From contig PNNM01000004.1 of NCBI GenBank assembly GCA_013824215.1, positions 1 through 30,405 of the forward strand: DNA of 30,405 nt, in the 5' to 3' direction. This document shows, piece after piece, positions 7,515-15,789 of the stretch (the first letter of the stretch is position 1; each line of letters opens with the position of its first letter). The position numbers were made by a program, and so were the translations under genes. Source of the DNA: Coriobacteriaceae bacterium (GTDB lineage: Bacteria > Actinomycetota > Coriobacteriia > Anaerosomatales > D1FN1-002). Below the pieces are notes generated by a model. That model had not been told where the DNA came from. It saw nothing but the letters and a program-made list of their open reading frames with translations, and made no database searches.

Positions 7515-8159
7515 CTAGGCGTCGAGTCCCTTCGCCGCGGCCATGACCTCGTCCGCCGAGATGGCGCCCTCGCGCGCCATGACAGGCTCGGGACCGCTGC
7601 AATCCACGATGGTGGAGTGCACGCCGTGCTCGGTCTCGCCGCCGTCGAGCGTGAGGTCGGCTGCGTGGATGATGCGCTCCTCCAGCTCATCGAAGCTGCT
7701 GGCGGCAGGCTTGCCCGACGTGTTCGCCGAGGTGGCCACGAGCGCGCCGCCGGTGGCCTTGATCAGTTCCATGACCAGCTTGTGGTTCGGGCAGCGCAGC
7801 GCCACGGTCCCGCGCTCGTCGCGGAACTCGCGAGGCACCACGGCGGCGGCCTTGACGACGAGCGTGATGGCGCCGGGCCAGTACTTCCGCGCGAGGCGAT
7901 GCGCGTACTCGGGCACGTCGACGCCGTAGATGTCGAGAGCGGACTCCTCTTCCACGAGCCACGGGATGGCCTTGTGGGCGGGCCGCTGTTTGATGTCGAT
8001 GATCTCGTGCGGTCCCACACAGGAGCTCGCCGAGGCACCGATGCCGTAGACGGTCTCCGTGGGGAATACGACGATCCCGCCGTCACGGAGTACTGTGGCG
8101 GCGAGATTCAAGGCTTCTGCGGAGGGGTTCTCCTGATCTATGTGGATGACCTTGCTCAT
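7515..8159 (-). CDS. tsaC: L-threonylcarbamoyladenylate synthase (Sua5/YwlC/YrdC family)
   Basis: This 214-residue YrdC-domain enzyme makes threonylcarbamoyl-AMP, the donor for the t6A modification of ANN-decoding tRNAs. It shows FPTETVYGIGA, a lysine/arginine-rich KQRPAHKAIPW (the usual KRP..KP site in a variant form), YWPGAITLV, ATSANTSGKPA and STIVDCSG. There is no C-terminal Sua5 domain, so it is the short form. It lies 14 bases from prmC, a common pairing in bacteria. The ATG at 8159 gives the expected N-terminus. Confidence 0.92.
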   Translation of the reverse strand: MSKVIHIDQENPSAEALNLAATVLRDGGIVVFPTETVYGIGASASSCVGPHEIIDIKQRPAHKAIPWLVEEESALDIYGVDVPEYAHRLARKYWPGAITLVVKAAAVVPREFRDERGTVALRCPNHKLVMELIKATGGALVATSANTSGKPAASSFDELEERIIHAADLTLDGGETEHGVHSTIVDCSGPEPVMAREGAISADEVMAAAKGLDA

Positions 8160-8173
8160 CGCTGGTTCGCCTC

Positions 8174-9067
8174 CTACATCGGATGCCCGCCGAGCCCCCG
8201 CCCGGTGCGGCCCGCGACGATGCGGTCGCGACCGGTGAGGTCTCGAACGGTCGTAGTCTCTTCATACCACGCGCGCATCACTTGGTCAGCATCCGCGACG
8301 CGTCTTTCGTCCAACTCCATGGCCAAGACACCGCCCGGGCGCAGCCAGCCGCGCGCCTCGTCCATGATGCGGCGAGCCACTGTCAGGCCGTCGGAGCCGC
8401 CGTCCAGCGCCAGCGCCGGCTCGTGTCCGCCCACTTCGGACGGCAGCCCGGGCAGATCGCCGCTCGGGACGTACGGCGGGTTCGCGAGCACCACGTCGAC
8501 GTGTCCGCGCAACTCCTCCGGCAGCGGCGCGAACAGATCGCCTTCCAGCACCGTCACGCGCTCGACCACCCCGCAGCGCTCCGCGTTCTCGCGCGCGACC
8601 TCGGCGGCGGTCGGTGAGATCTCGGTCGCGTAGACCCGCGCGCCGGGCACCTCCTGCGCGAGCGCACACGCCACCGCGCCGGATCCGGTGCACAGATCGA
8701 CCGCGACAACCTCTCCGCCGCGCGCCTCGGCCTCATCGAGACCGGCCTCGACCAGCAGCTCCGTCTCGGGCCTCGGGATGAAGACCCCCGGGCGCACCTT
8801 GAGCACGAGGTGGCGGAAGGGCATCTCGCCGGTGACGTACTGCAGCGGCTCTCCGGCGGCCCGCCGCTCGATGCCCTCGCGGAACGCCTCGCGCTCGGAC
8901 TCGGACAGCGGGCGGTCGTGGTGCGCGTACAGCTCCACGCGCGTGAGGCCTGTCGCGCCGGACAGCAGCCACTCTGCCGAGCGCCTGGGGTTCCCGTCAC
9001 CCTTGCGGCCGAGGTACTCCGCCGTCCAAGCCAGCGCATCGCGCACGGTCCAGACGCGCTCGGCCAC
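8174..9067 (-). CDS. prmC: Peptide chain release factor N5-glutamine methyltransferase
   Basis: This 297-residue SAM-dependent enzyme methylates the glutamine of the GGQ motif in release factors. An N-terminal helical substrate-recognition domain (to about 85) precedes FIPRPETELLVE (97-108), the SAM loop DLCTGSGAVA (124-133) and the catalytic NPPY (196-199). The GTG start directly follows the prfA stop codon, so enzyme and substrate are co-translated. The C-terminus (GRTGRGLGGHPM) is a little longer than in many homologues. No defects are visible. Confidence 0.94.
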   Translation of the reverse strand: MAERVWTVRDALAWTAEYLGRKGDGNPRRSAEWLLSGATGLTRVELYAHHDRPLSESEREAFREGIERRAAGEPLQYVTGEMPFRHLVLKVRPGVFIPRPETELLVEAGLDEAEARGGEVVAVDLCTGSGAVACALAQEVPGARVYATEISPTAAEVARENAERCGVVERVTVLEGDLFAPLPEELRGHVDVVLANPPYVPSGDLPGLPSEVGGHEPALALDGGSDGLTVARRIMDEARGWLRPGGVLAMELDERRVADADQVMRAWYEETTTVRDLTGRDRIVAGRTGRGLGGHPM

Positions 9068-10135
9068 CTACACCGCTTCCTCGAGGGCGGCCGCGCGATC
9101 GGCGGCGGCGAGCCCCTCCATGAGCGTGTCGATCTCGCCGGCCATGATCCCCGGCAGGTTGTGCACCGACAGCCCGATACGGTGGTCGGTCACCCGGTCC
9201 TGCGGCACGTTGTAGGTGCGGATCTTCTCGGAACGGTCGCCGGTGCCGATCTGGCTGCGGCGCGCGGCGCCGAGTTCGGCCTGCTGACGCTCCAGTTCGA
9301 GCTCGTAGAGGCGCGCCCGCAGGACCCGCATGGCCGCGTCCTTGTTCTGCAGCTGCGACTTCTGGTTCTGCGACTGCACCACGAGCCCCGTGGGCAGGTG
9401 CGTGATGCGCACCGCCGAGTCGGTGGTGTTGACCGACTGGCCGCCGGGACCGCTGCTGCGGTAGACGTCGATGCGCAGGTCGCCCGTGTCGATGGCGATC
9501 TCCACGTCCTCGGCCTCGGGCAGGACCGCCACGGTGGCAGTGGACGTGTGGATGCGGCCGCCGGACTCTGTGATGGGGATGCGCTGGACGCGGTGGACGC
9601 CCGACTCGAACTTCATCTTCGAGTACACGCTCGGCCCCTTCACCGAGAAGACCACCTCGCGGAAGCCGCCGACGTCGTTGGGGGAGGCATCGATCTCGAC
9701 GACCTTCCAGCGCTGCGCCTCGGCGTAGCGGGTGTACATGCGATAGAGGTCGCCTGCGAAGATGCCGGCCTCGTCGCCGCCCGCGCCCGCGCGGATCTCG
9801 ACGATGACGTTCTTGTCGTCGTTGGGGTCCTTGGTCAGCATCATGACCTTGAGTTCGTCCTCGAGCGCCGGAGCGCGGCGCCTCAGCTCGTCGAGCTCCT
9901 CTTTGGCCAGCTCCTTCATCTCCGGATCCGAGTCGGTCTTCAGGATCTCCTCGGCCTCGGCGATGCCGTCCAGCACGCCGAGAACCTCGCGGACCTTGGC
10001 GGCCAGCGGAGTCTGGTCGCGGTGCTCCTTGGCGACGCGCGCGTACTCCTTCTGATCCGAGAGCAGCGCGGGATCGCCGAGCCTGGCGCTCAGCGCGTCG
10101 TAGACGGCAAGGATCTGTTCCAGCTTTTCGCGCAT
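9068..10135 (-). CDS. prfA: Peptide chain release factor 1
   Basis: This 355-residue factor terminates translation at UAA and UAG. The GGQ catalytic loop (231-233, in SSGPGGQSVN) is intact, and VRITHLPTGLVVQSQNQKSQ and TYNVPQDRVTDHRIG are typical. The codon-recognition tripeptide reads PIT (187-189), where PAT or PVT is usual. It keeps the RF1 P-x-T form and is not the SPF of RF2. The ATG at 10135 gives MREKLEQIL. An in-frame ATG 57 bases upstream is rejected because the extra residues are not family-like. It is the first gene of the minus-strand operon. The rpmE gene often found upstream in actinobacteria is not here. Confidence 0.95.
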   Translation of the reverse strand: MREKLEQILAVYDALSARLGDPALLSDQKEYARVAKEHRDQTPLAAKVREVLGVLDGIAEAEEILKTDSDPEMKELAKEELDELRRRAPALEDELKVMMLTKDPNDDKNVIVEIRAGAGGDEAGIFAGDLYRMYTRYAEAQRWKVVEIDASPNDVGGFREVVFSVKGPSVYSKMKFESGVHRVQRIPITESGGRIHTSTATVAVLPEAEDVEIAIDTGDLRIDVYRSSGPGGQSVNTTDSAVRITHLPTGLVVQSQNQKSQLQNKDAAMRVLRARLYELELERQQAELGAARRSQIGTGDRSEKIRTYNVPQDRVTDHRIGLSVHNLPGIMAGEIDTLMEGLAAADRAAALEEAV

Positions 10136-10326
10136 GCGCGTCTGATCGACCTTCGTTTCGACGGTTCGCGGGGCACACATGGTAGCACGCACGAAGCCGC
10201 CGCCGACTTGGGTGCGCGGGGGTCGCGTGCGCGTACGTTCATCTGCTCGGGGGTCGCGTCTTCTGCCGCTCGCGTGGCGTCAGGCCCCACTCGCCGACCG
10301 CGAAGGCCGTCCACGGGCACTTCGGT

Positions 10327-10353
10327 GTGACGGCACGCACAAGGCACTAATCT
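10327..10353 (+). promoter_or_regulatory. Weak candidate promoter for the acetyl-CoA pathway operon
   Basis: GTGACG (10327-10332, four of six matches to TTGACA) and TAATCT (10348-10353, four of six to TATAAT) are spaced 15 bases apart, about 100 bases before the fhs start. The pair was chosen by eye and is weak. Confidence 0.2.
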
Positions 10354-10371
10354 ATGTGTCTATCCGCACAG

Positions 10372-10386
10372 CACTCGCAAAGAGTG
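10372..10386 (+). other. Small hairpin in the fhs leader
   Basis: CACTC (10372-10376), loop GCAAA, GAGTG (10382-10386) form a perfect 5-bp stem about 70 bases before the fhs start. There is no T-run, so it is not a typical terminator. It could be a leader structure or an operator. Confidence 0.3.
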
Positions 10387-10454
10387 TGGTAAGGCGCCAC
10401 CTCGGCCAAGCAAGCGGCATCCCGGAACCGCCCGCATCCGAACGGAGACGCCCC

Positions 10455-12149
10455 ATGAAGACCGACCTCGAGATCGCTCAGGAGACCCCTCTCCGCCCGA
10501 TCACGGACGTGGCCGCCCAGATCGGGATCCCGGAGGAACACCTCGAACTCTACGGCCGGTACAAGGCCAAGATCTCGCTCGACGTCCTCAAGGGACTCGG
10601 CGACCGCCCTCAGGGCCGCTACATCGACGTGACCGCCGTCAACCCGACCCCTCTCGGCGAGGGCAAGACGGTCACGACCGTCGGTCTCGGCCAGGCCTTG
10701 GCGCACATCGGCAAGAGCGTGATGACCTGCATCCGGCAGCCCTCCCTCGGCCCGGTCTTCGGCATCAAGGGCGGCGCGGCTGGCGGGGGCTACTCGCAGG
10801 TCATCCCGATGGAGGACTTCAACCTGCACCTCACCGGCGACGTTCACGCCGTCAGCATGGCCAACAACCTGCTCGCGGCCTACATCGACAACCACATCTT
10901 CCAGGGCAACGACCTGGACATCGACCCGTACTCGATCACGTGGCGGCGGGTTGTGGACCTGAACGACCGCGCGCTGCGCAACGTCATCGTGGGGCTCGGC
11001 GGCCGCATGGACGGCCGACCCCGCGAGACCGGCTTCGACATCGCCGTGGCCAGCGAGGTCATGGCCGTGCTCGCGATGGCCACCGACCTCGCCGACATGC
11101 GCGCGCGCCTCGGCCGCATACAGATCGGCACCAACACGGCGGGCGAGCCCGTCACCGCCGACGACCTGAAGTGCGCGGGCGCCATGGCGGTGCTGATGAA
11201 GGACGCCATCAAGCCGAACCTGATGCAGAACCTCGAGGGCGGCGCGGTCTTCGTGCACGCAGGACCGTTCGCCAACATCGCGCAGGGCAACAACTCGATC
11301 ATCGCCGACCGCATCGCACTCGCGCTGGCCGACTACGTGGTGACCGAGTCGGGCTTCGGTGCCGACATGGGCGCCGAGAAGTTCATGGACATCAAGTGCC
11401 GCGCCTCGGGGCTGCATCCGGACTGCGTGGTGATCGTGGCCACGGTACGCGCGCTCAAGGCGCACTCGGGGCGCTTCCAGGTCTCGCCCGGCAAACCGCT
11501 CGACGAGCGCCTGAAGCGCGAGGACATGGAGAGCCTGACCGAGGGCATCTGCAACCTCGAGAAGCACGTCGAGAACATGAAGAAGTACGGCATCCCGGTC
11601 GTGGTGGCAGTCAACACCTTCCCGACCGACACCGAGCGCGAGCACGACTTCATCAAGGAGCGCGCACTGGCGGCGGGCGCGGACTTCGCCGTCGTCCATC
11701 GCGTGCATGCCGACGGCGGTGCGGGCGGAGTGGAGCTGGCGGAAGCCGTCGTGGCGGCGTGTGAGATGCCCAAGGAGTTCAAGCTGCTCTACCCCGACGA
11801 GGCGTCGATCAAGGAGAAGATCGAGGCCATCGCGTGCGGGATCTATGGCGCGGACGGGGTCGACTACCTGCCCGCGGCCGAGGCCAAGGTCAAGCTCTAC
11901 ACCGACCTCGGCCTCTCCCACCTGCCGATCTGCATGGCCAAGACGCACCTGTCGCTCAGCCACGACTCCACACTGAAGGGACGCCCCACGGGATGGCGAC
12001 TGCCCATCCGTGACATCCGCGCCAGCACCGGCGCCGGATTCCTCTATCCGCTCTGCGGGGATATGCGCACCATGCCGGGCCTGCCGAAGACCCCCGCGGG
12101 CGACTCCATCGACCTGACCGATACCGGCCAAGTCGCGGGCTTGTTCTAG
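10455..12149 (+). CDS. fhs: Formate-tetrahydrofolate ligase
   Basis: This 564-residue enzyme uses ATP to join formate and tetrahydrofolate into 10-formyl-tetrahydrofolate, the entry step of the methyl branch. The P-loop TPLGEGKT (65-72), QPSLGPVFGIKGGAAGGGY (95-113), HLTGDVHA (125-132) and the C-terminal GDMRTMPGLP are characteristic. The length matches the family (about 557). The ATG at 10455 follows a GGAG sequence eight bases upstream, and earlier in-frame starts give non-family sequence. It is the first gene of the long plus-strand run, followed after 18 bases by the ASKHA protein gene. Its setting with cooS and acsB points to CO2 fixation or acetogenesis, not just folate housekeeping. 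Confidence 0.97.
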   Translation: MKTDLEIAQETPLRPITDVAAQIGIPEEHLELYGRYKAKISLDVLKGLGDRPQGRYIDVTAVNPTPLGEGKTVTTVGLGQALAHIGKSVMTCIRQPSLGPVFGIKGGAAGGGYSQVIPMEDFNLHLTGDVHAVSMANNLLAAYIDNHIFQGNDLDIDPYSITWRRVVDLNDRALRNVIVGLGGRMDGRPRETGFDIAVASEVMAVLAMATDLADMRARLGRIQIGTNTAGEPVTADDLKCAGAMAVLMKDAIKPNLMQNLEGGAVFVHAGPFANIAQGNNSIIADRIALALADYVVTESGFGADMGAEKFMDIKCRASGLHPDCVVIVATVRALKAHSGRFQVSPGKPLDERLKREDMESLTEGICNLEKHVENMKKYGIPVVVAVNTFPTDTEREHDFIKERALAAGADFAVVHRVHADGGAGGVELAEAVVAACEMPKEFKLLYPDEASIKEKIEAIACGIYGADGVDYLPAAEAKVKLYTDLGLSHLPICMAKTHLSLSHDSTLKGRPTGWRLPIRDIRASTGAGFLYPLCGDMRTMPGLPKTPAGDSIDLTDTGQVAGLF

Positions 12150-12167
12150 GGCACGAGCGAGGCCTCC

Positions 12168-14108
12168 ATGCCGAAGGTCACCTTCACAACCGACGACACG
12201 TCGGTCGATGTCCGCACCGGCGAGAACCTGCTGCGTGCCGCGATGATGGCCGACGTCGCGGTCACCGCCTCGTGCGGCGGCGGCGGGACGTGCGGGAAAT
12301 GCCGCATGGTCGTCGAGGAAGGGACCGTCGAGGCGGCGCCCACCTCGAAGCTCACCGCCGAGCAGGTGGCCGCGGGCTACGTGCTCGGGTGCAAGGCGCA
12401 GGTCACGGGTGACGTCGCCGTCGGCATCCCGCCCGAGTCGCGGCCCGGAGCCGTCCCGGCCCGGCACCACGCGGAGCGTCCGCACAACGTCACGCTCGGC
12501 GCCGAGGAGCACCTCGAGCGGCTCCCCGCCTTCACGGTCACGGCGCCGGTGCGCACGCTTGCGGTCGAGGTCGCGCCGCCGGACCTGAGCGACAACGCCA
12601 GCGACGCCACGCGGCTCGCACACGCATTGCGCCGCGCGCACGGGCTCGAGGACGTGACCTACGAACTCGACGCGCTGCGCGCGCTCCCGGCCGCACTGCG
12701 CGGCGGCGACTGGAACGTGGCCGTGACCGTGGACACCACGGAGGGCCGCGCGCATGTGATCGCCGTCCGCCCCGGGGCGGACACGGCACCGGACCTGGCC
12801 GTCGCGGTCGACGTGGGCACCACGAGCATCGAGGTGGCCCTGCTCGACCTCGCGGAAGGCACCACGCTCGCTCAGGCCTCCGAGTACAACGCGCAGGTCG
12901 GCCGCGGCGAGGACGTCATCAACCGCATCATCTCGGCCGGTAAGCGGGGTGGTCTGGAAGAGCTGCAGCGCCTCGCGGCCGAGACCATCGGCCGGCTCGC
13001 CCTGCGCCTCTGCGCCGAGGCCGGCGCGGATCCCCGTCACCTGGCCTCGTACACGATCGCCGGCAACACGGTCATGACGCACCTGCTGTGGGGCATCGAC
13101 CCGGCGAACATCCGCACGGAGCCCTACGTCCCCGCGGCGACCCGCTTCCCGTGGGTGCGGGCGTCCGTCCTCGGGCTCCCCGGCGGTCCCGCCACACTCG
13201 CCGGCGCGACGCCCTGTCCGGCGAGCTGGCTCGGCGGCGACATCGTCGCGGGCGTCGTGGCTGCGGGCATCCCGTGGTCCGAGCGGCTGACACTCTTCGT
13301 CGACATCGGCACGAACGGCGAGATCGTCCTCGGCAACAAGGACTGGCTCGTCGCGTGCTCCTGCTCGGCCGGCCCGGCCTTCGAGGGCGGCGGCATCCTG
13401 CACGGCATGCGCGCCGCGGCCGGCGCCATAGAACAGGTTCGCGTGGACGACGCGACCCTCGAGCCCACGATCGCCACCATCGAGGGCGCCAAGCCGGTGG
13501 GCATCTGCGGCAGCGGACTGATGGACGCGGTCTCGGAGCTGTTCCTGGCCGGCGCCATCGACCGCGGGGGGCACTTCGCCGGCGACCGTGCGGGCACGCG
13601 GCTGCGTGCCGGCGACCACGGCTTCGAGTACGTGCTGGCCTCGGCCGCCGACAGCGGCACCGGCGCCGACGTGGTGCTGACCGAGGTCGACGTCGAGAAC
13701 CTCATCCGCGCCAAGGCGGCGATCTTCGCGGGCATCAGCGTGCTCACCGAGAGCGTCGGCGTGGAGACGGCCGAGATCGCCGAGGTGGTGATCGCGGGCG
13801 GGTTCGGGCACTACCTCGATCTCGACCGTGTCATCGCGCTCGGCCTGCTGCCCGAGATCGAGCTGGAGCGCTTCGTCTTCATCGGCAACAGCTCGCTGCT
13901 GGGCGCGCGCCTGGCCGCGCTCTCGGGCGAGATGCGCGACACCGCTCGCCGCGTGGCGGAGATGATGACCTACCTCGAGCTGTCGGCCAACGCGCTGTTC
14001 ATGGACGCGTACGTCTCGGCGATGTTCCTGCCGCACACGGACACGTCGCTCTTCCCGCAGACCGAGGCGCTGCTGCGCGGACGCTCGCACGCAGAACGGG
14101 CGGTGTGA
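12168..14108 (+). CDS. acsV: ASKHA-domain [2Fe-2S] protein, probable reductive activator of the corrinoid protein
   Basis: This 646-residue protein has an N-terminal plant-type [2Fe-2S] domain with ligands C36, C42, C45 and C75 (SCGGGGTCGKC and YVLGC). A linker domain follows (about 100-205), then a DUF4445 ASKHA ATPase domain beginning at AVDVGTTS (213-220), with a second nucleotide-binding loop VDIGTNGE near residue 378 and AGGFGHYLDLD near 543. Known relatives (RACo of Carboxydothermus, the acs-cluster protein of Moorella) use ATP to re-reduce the inactive Co(II) corrinoid iron-sulfur protein to Co(I). RamA-type activators are related but have [4Fe-4S] clusters. Here the target would be AcsC/AcsD, encoded about 2-7 kb downstream. 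The role rests on domain order plus context; the gene symbol follows Moorella usage. Confidence 0.88.
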   Translation: MPKVTFTTDDTSVDVRTGENLLRAAMMADVAVTASCGGGGTCGKCRMVVEEGTVEAAPTSKLTAEQVAAGYVLGCKAQVTGDVAVGIPPESRPGAVPARHHAERPHNVTLGAEEHLERLPAFTVTAPVRTLAVEVAPPDLSDNASDATRLAHALRRAHGLEDVTYELDALRALPAALRGGDWNVAVTVDTTEGRAHVIAVRPGADTAPDLAVAVDVGTTSIEVALLDLAEGTTLAQASEYNAQVGRGEDVINRIISAGKRGGLEELQRLAAETIGRLALRLCAEAGADPRHLASYTIAGNTVMTHLLWGIDPANIRTEPYVPAATRFPWVRASVLGLPGGPATLAGATPCPASWLGGDIVAGVVAAGIPWSERLTLFVDIGTNGEIVLGNKDWLVACSCSAGPAFEGGGILHGMRAAAGAIEQVRVDDATLEPTIATIEGAKPVGICGSGLMDAVSELFLAGAIDRGGHFAGDRAGTRLRAGDHGFEYVLASAADSGTGADVVLTEVDVENLIRAKAAIFAGISVLTESVGVETAEIAEVVIAGGFGHYLDLDRVIALGLLPEIELERFVFIGNSSLLGARLAALSGEMRDTARRVAEMMTYLELSANALFMDAYVSAMFLPHTDTSLFPQTEALLRGRSHAERAV

Positions 14109-14111
14109 CAG

Positions 14112-14888
14112 GTGGCCTTCACGATCGCGATGGCGGGCAAGGGCGGCACCGGCAAGACCACCACGGCGGCGCTCGCCGTGCGTGCGCTGCTCGACCTCGG
14201 CGCGCGCTCGGTGCTGGCCGTGGACGCGGACCCGAACGCGTGCCTGCACGAGGCGCTCGGCGTGACGGTGGAGCGCTCGGTCGGCGAGATCACCGAGGAG
14301 ATGCTCGCGAACCCCGAGGCCAACCCGGGCGGGATGGGCAAGCACGCGTGGCTCGAGCTCAACGTCCAGCGCTACCTGGCCGAGGCGCACGGGTTCGACC
14401 TGCTGTCGATGGGGCGCCCGGAGGGCTCGGGCTGCTACTGCTACGCCAACGACCTCGTGCGCGGCTGCATCGACGACCTGACGCGCGGCTACGGGTACGT
14501 GGTGATGGACAACGAGGCCGGCCTCGAGCATCTCTCGCGTCGCACCACGCGCGACGTCGACCTGCTCCTGCTCGTCTCGGACCCGAGCGTGCGCGGGATC
14601 GCGACCGCGGCGCGCCTCTCGGACCTCGCCGACGAGCTCGGCATCGAGGTGGGCTCGCGCTACCTGGTGATCGCCCGCGGCGCCGAGCCGCTCGATCCCG
14701 CACTGCTGGCCGCGGTCGCCTCCAGCGGTCTGGCGTTGCTCGGCGTGGTGCCCGCCGACGATGGCGTGACCTCCTGCGACCTGGCCGGTGGCTGCCTGTT
14801 CGACCTGGCGCAAGACTCCCCCGCGCTCGCGGCGGTACGCGAGATGCTCGCATCCGTGGTGCCTGTCGCGGAAGGCGTGACCACGTGA
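14112..14888 (+). CDS. cooC: CooC/AcsF-type nickel-insertion ATPase, copy 1
   Basis: This 258-residue P-loop ATPase of the MinD/CooC group has Walker A GKGGTGKTT (9-17), DADPNA (38-43) and the metal-binding CxC pair C108/C110 in GSGCYCYAND. The family uses dimerisation and ATP to deliver nickel to carbon monoxide dehydrogenase (CooC) or acetyl-CoA synthase (AcsF). The GTG start lies three bases after the preceding stop with no clear ribosome site, so translation is probably coupled. A second, divergent copy sits at 25817-26596. Which copy serves CooS and which AcsB cannot be told from sequence alone. The neighbouring activator and folD genes tie it to the pathway. Confidence 0.88.
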   Translation: MAFTIAMAGKGGTGKTTTAALAVRALLDLGARSVLAVDADPNACLHEALGVTVERSVGEITEEMLANPEANPGGMGKHAWLELNVQRYLAEAHGFDLLSMGRPEGSGCYCYANDLVRGCIDDLTRGYGYVVMDNEAGLEHLSRRTTRDVDLLLLVSDPSVRGIATAARLSDLADELGIEVGSRYLVIARGAEPLDPALLAAVASSGLALLGVVPADDGVTSCDLAGGCLFDLAQDSPALAAVREMLASVVPVAEGVTT

Positions 14889-14922
14889 ACCGGACCGGGA
14901 CCGACGAGGCGGAGGTAGATCG

Positions 14923-15780
14923 ATGACAGCCAAGATCATCGACGGCAAGGCCATCGCGGCCAAGCGCAGGGCGGCCGTGGCCGTGCGGGTCGCGGAACTC
15001 AAAGCCGCCGGGGTCGCGCCCGGGCTGGCCGTCGTCATCGTGGGCGCAGACCCGGCCTCGCAGGTCTACGTGCGCAACAAGCACAAGGCCTGTGAGGAGA
15101 CCGGCATCCACTCGTTCTCCTACGAGCTTCCCGAGACGACGACCCAGGACGAGCTGCTCGCGCTCGTAACCGAGCTGAACGCCCGCGACGACGTGCACGG
15201 CGTGCTCGTGCAGTTCCCGCTGCCGGCCCACATCGACGAGGACGCCGTGATCGAGGCGATCGACATCGGCAAGGACGTCGACGGCTTCCACCCCGAGAGC
15301 ATCGGCCGCCTGGTCGTGGGCAAGGACACTTTCGTCTCGTGCACGCCCGCCGGTGTCATGGTCCTGCTCGAGGAGTCCGGCATCGATCTGACGGGCAAGG
15401 ACGTGCTGGTCCTCGGGCGCAGCAACAACGTGGGCAAGCCCGCCGCGTTGCTGGCGCTCGCGCGCAACGCCACGGTCACCGTATGCCACTCACGCACGCG
15501 CGACCTGGCCGACCACGTGCGCGCGGCCGACGTCGTCATCGTCGCCATCGGCCGCCCCGAGATGGTGAAGGGCGACTGGATCGGCGAGGGCGCCGTGGTC
15601 ATCGACGTCGGGATCAACCGCACCGAGGACGGCCGCCTCGTCGGCGACGTCGAGTTCGAGACCGCCAAAGAGCGGGCCTCGGCCATCACCCCGGTCCCGG
15701 GGGGCGTCGGCCCGATGACGATAGCCATGCTGCTGGAGAACACCGTCAAGTCCGCGGCCAGGTCCGCGGGCGTGGAGTAG
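14923..15780 (+). CDS. folD: Bifunctional methylene-tetrahydrofolate dehydrogenase / methenyl-tetrahydrofolate cyclohydrolase
   Basis: This 285-residue FolD converts 10-formyl- to methenyl- and then methylene-tetrahydrofolate, the second and third steps of the methyl branch. It has the cyclohydrolase residues Y49 and K53 in YVRNKHKACEE, VQFPLPAHI, CTPAGVM, the nucleotide-binding VLGRSNNVGKPAA and the C-terminal TPVPGGVGPMTIAMLLENT. No separate fchA is seen in the window, so FolD probably does both reactions. The ATG at 14923 follows GGAGG. NADP versus NAD preference cannot be assigned with confidence. It is followed nine bases later by acsD. Confidence 0.96.
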   Translation: MTAKIIDGKAIAAKRRAAVAVRVAELKAAGVAPGLAVVIVGADPASQVYVRNKHKACEETGIHSFSYELPETTTQDELLALVTELNARDDVHGVLVQFPLPAHIDEDAVIEAIDIGKDVDGFHPESIGRLVVGKDTFVSCTPAGVMVLLEESGIDLTGKDVLVLGRSNNVGKPAALLALARNATVTVCHSRTRDLADHVRAADVVIVAIGRPEMVKGDWIGEGAVVIDVGINRTEDGRLVGDVEFETAKERASAITPVPGGVGPMTIAMLLENTVKSAARSAGVE

Positions 15781-15789
15781 GAGGGCGCG

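Larger units (their letters stand above)
10136..10454. promoter_or_regulatory. Divergent promoter region between prfA and fhs
   Basis: These 319 non-coding bases separate the housekeeping operon (minus) from the acetyl-CoA pathway operon (plus), so both must start transcription here unless other promoters exist. The right part is less GC-rich than its surroundings (around 10341-10370). I find no riboswitch consensus or other recognisable regulator site. A small hairpin lies at 10372-10386. Confidence 0.5.

Noticed and set aside
9068..10135. PIT instead of PAT/PVT in release factor 1 as a sign of altered stop-codon reading
   Set aside because: It keeps the RF1 P-x-T form with a conservative middle residue. 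Genes here use all three stops normally, so no recoding is implied.
10136..10454. Search for a riboswitch (cobalamin or tetrahydrofolate type) before fhs
   Set aside because: No recognisable conserved box for either class was seen. Only a small hairpin is visible, so no riboswitch is claimed.
10347..15038. Very long minus-strand open frame (about 1560 codons) opposite fhs, the ASKHA gene and cooC
   Set aside because: It is a shadow of high-GC codon use in the plus-strand genes. Its translation is rich in Arg, Asp, His and Val, with no recognisable family, while the plus strand encodes well-known enzymes throughout.
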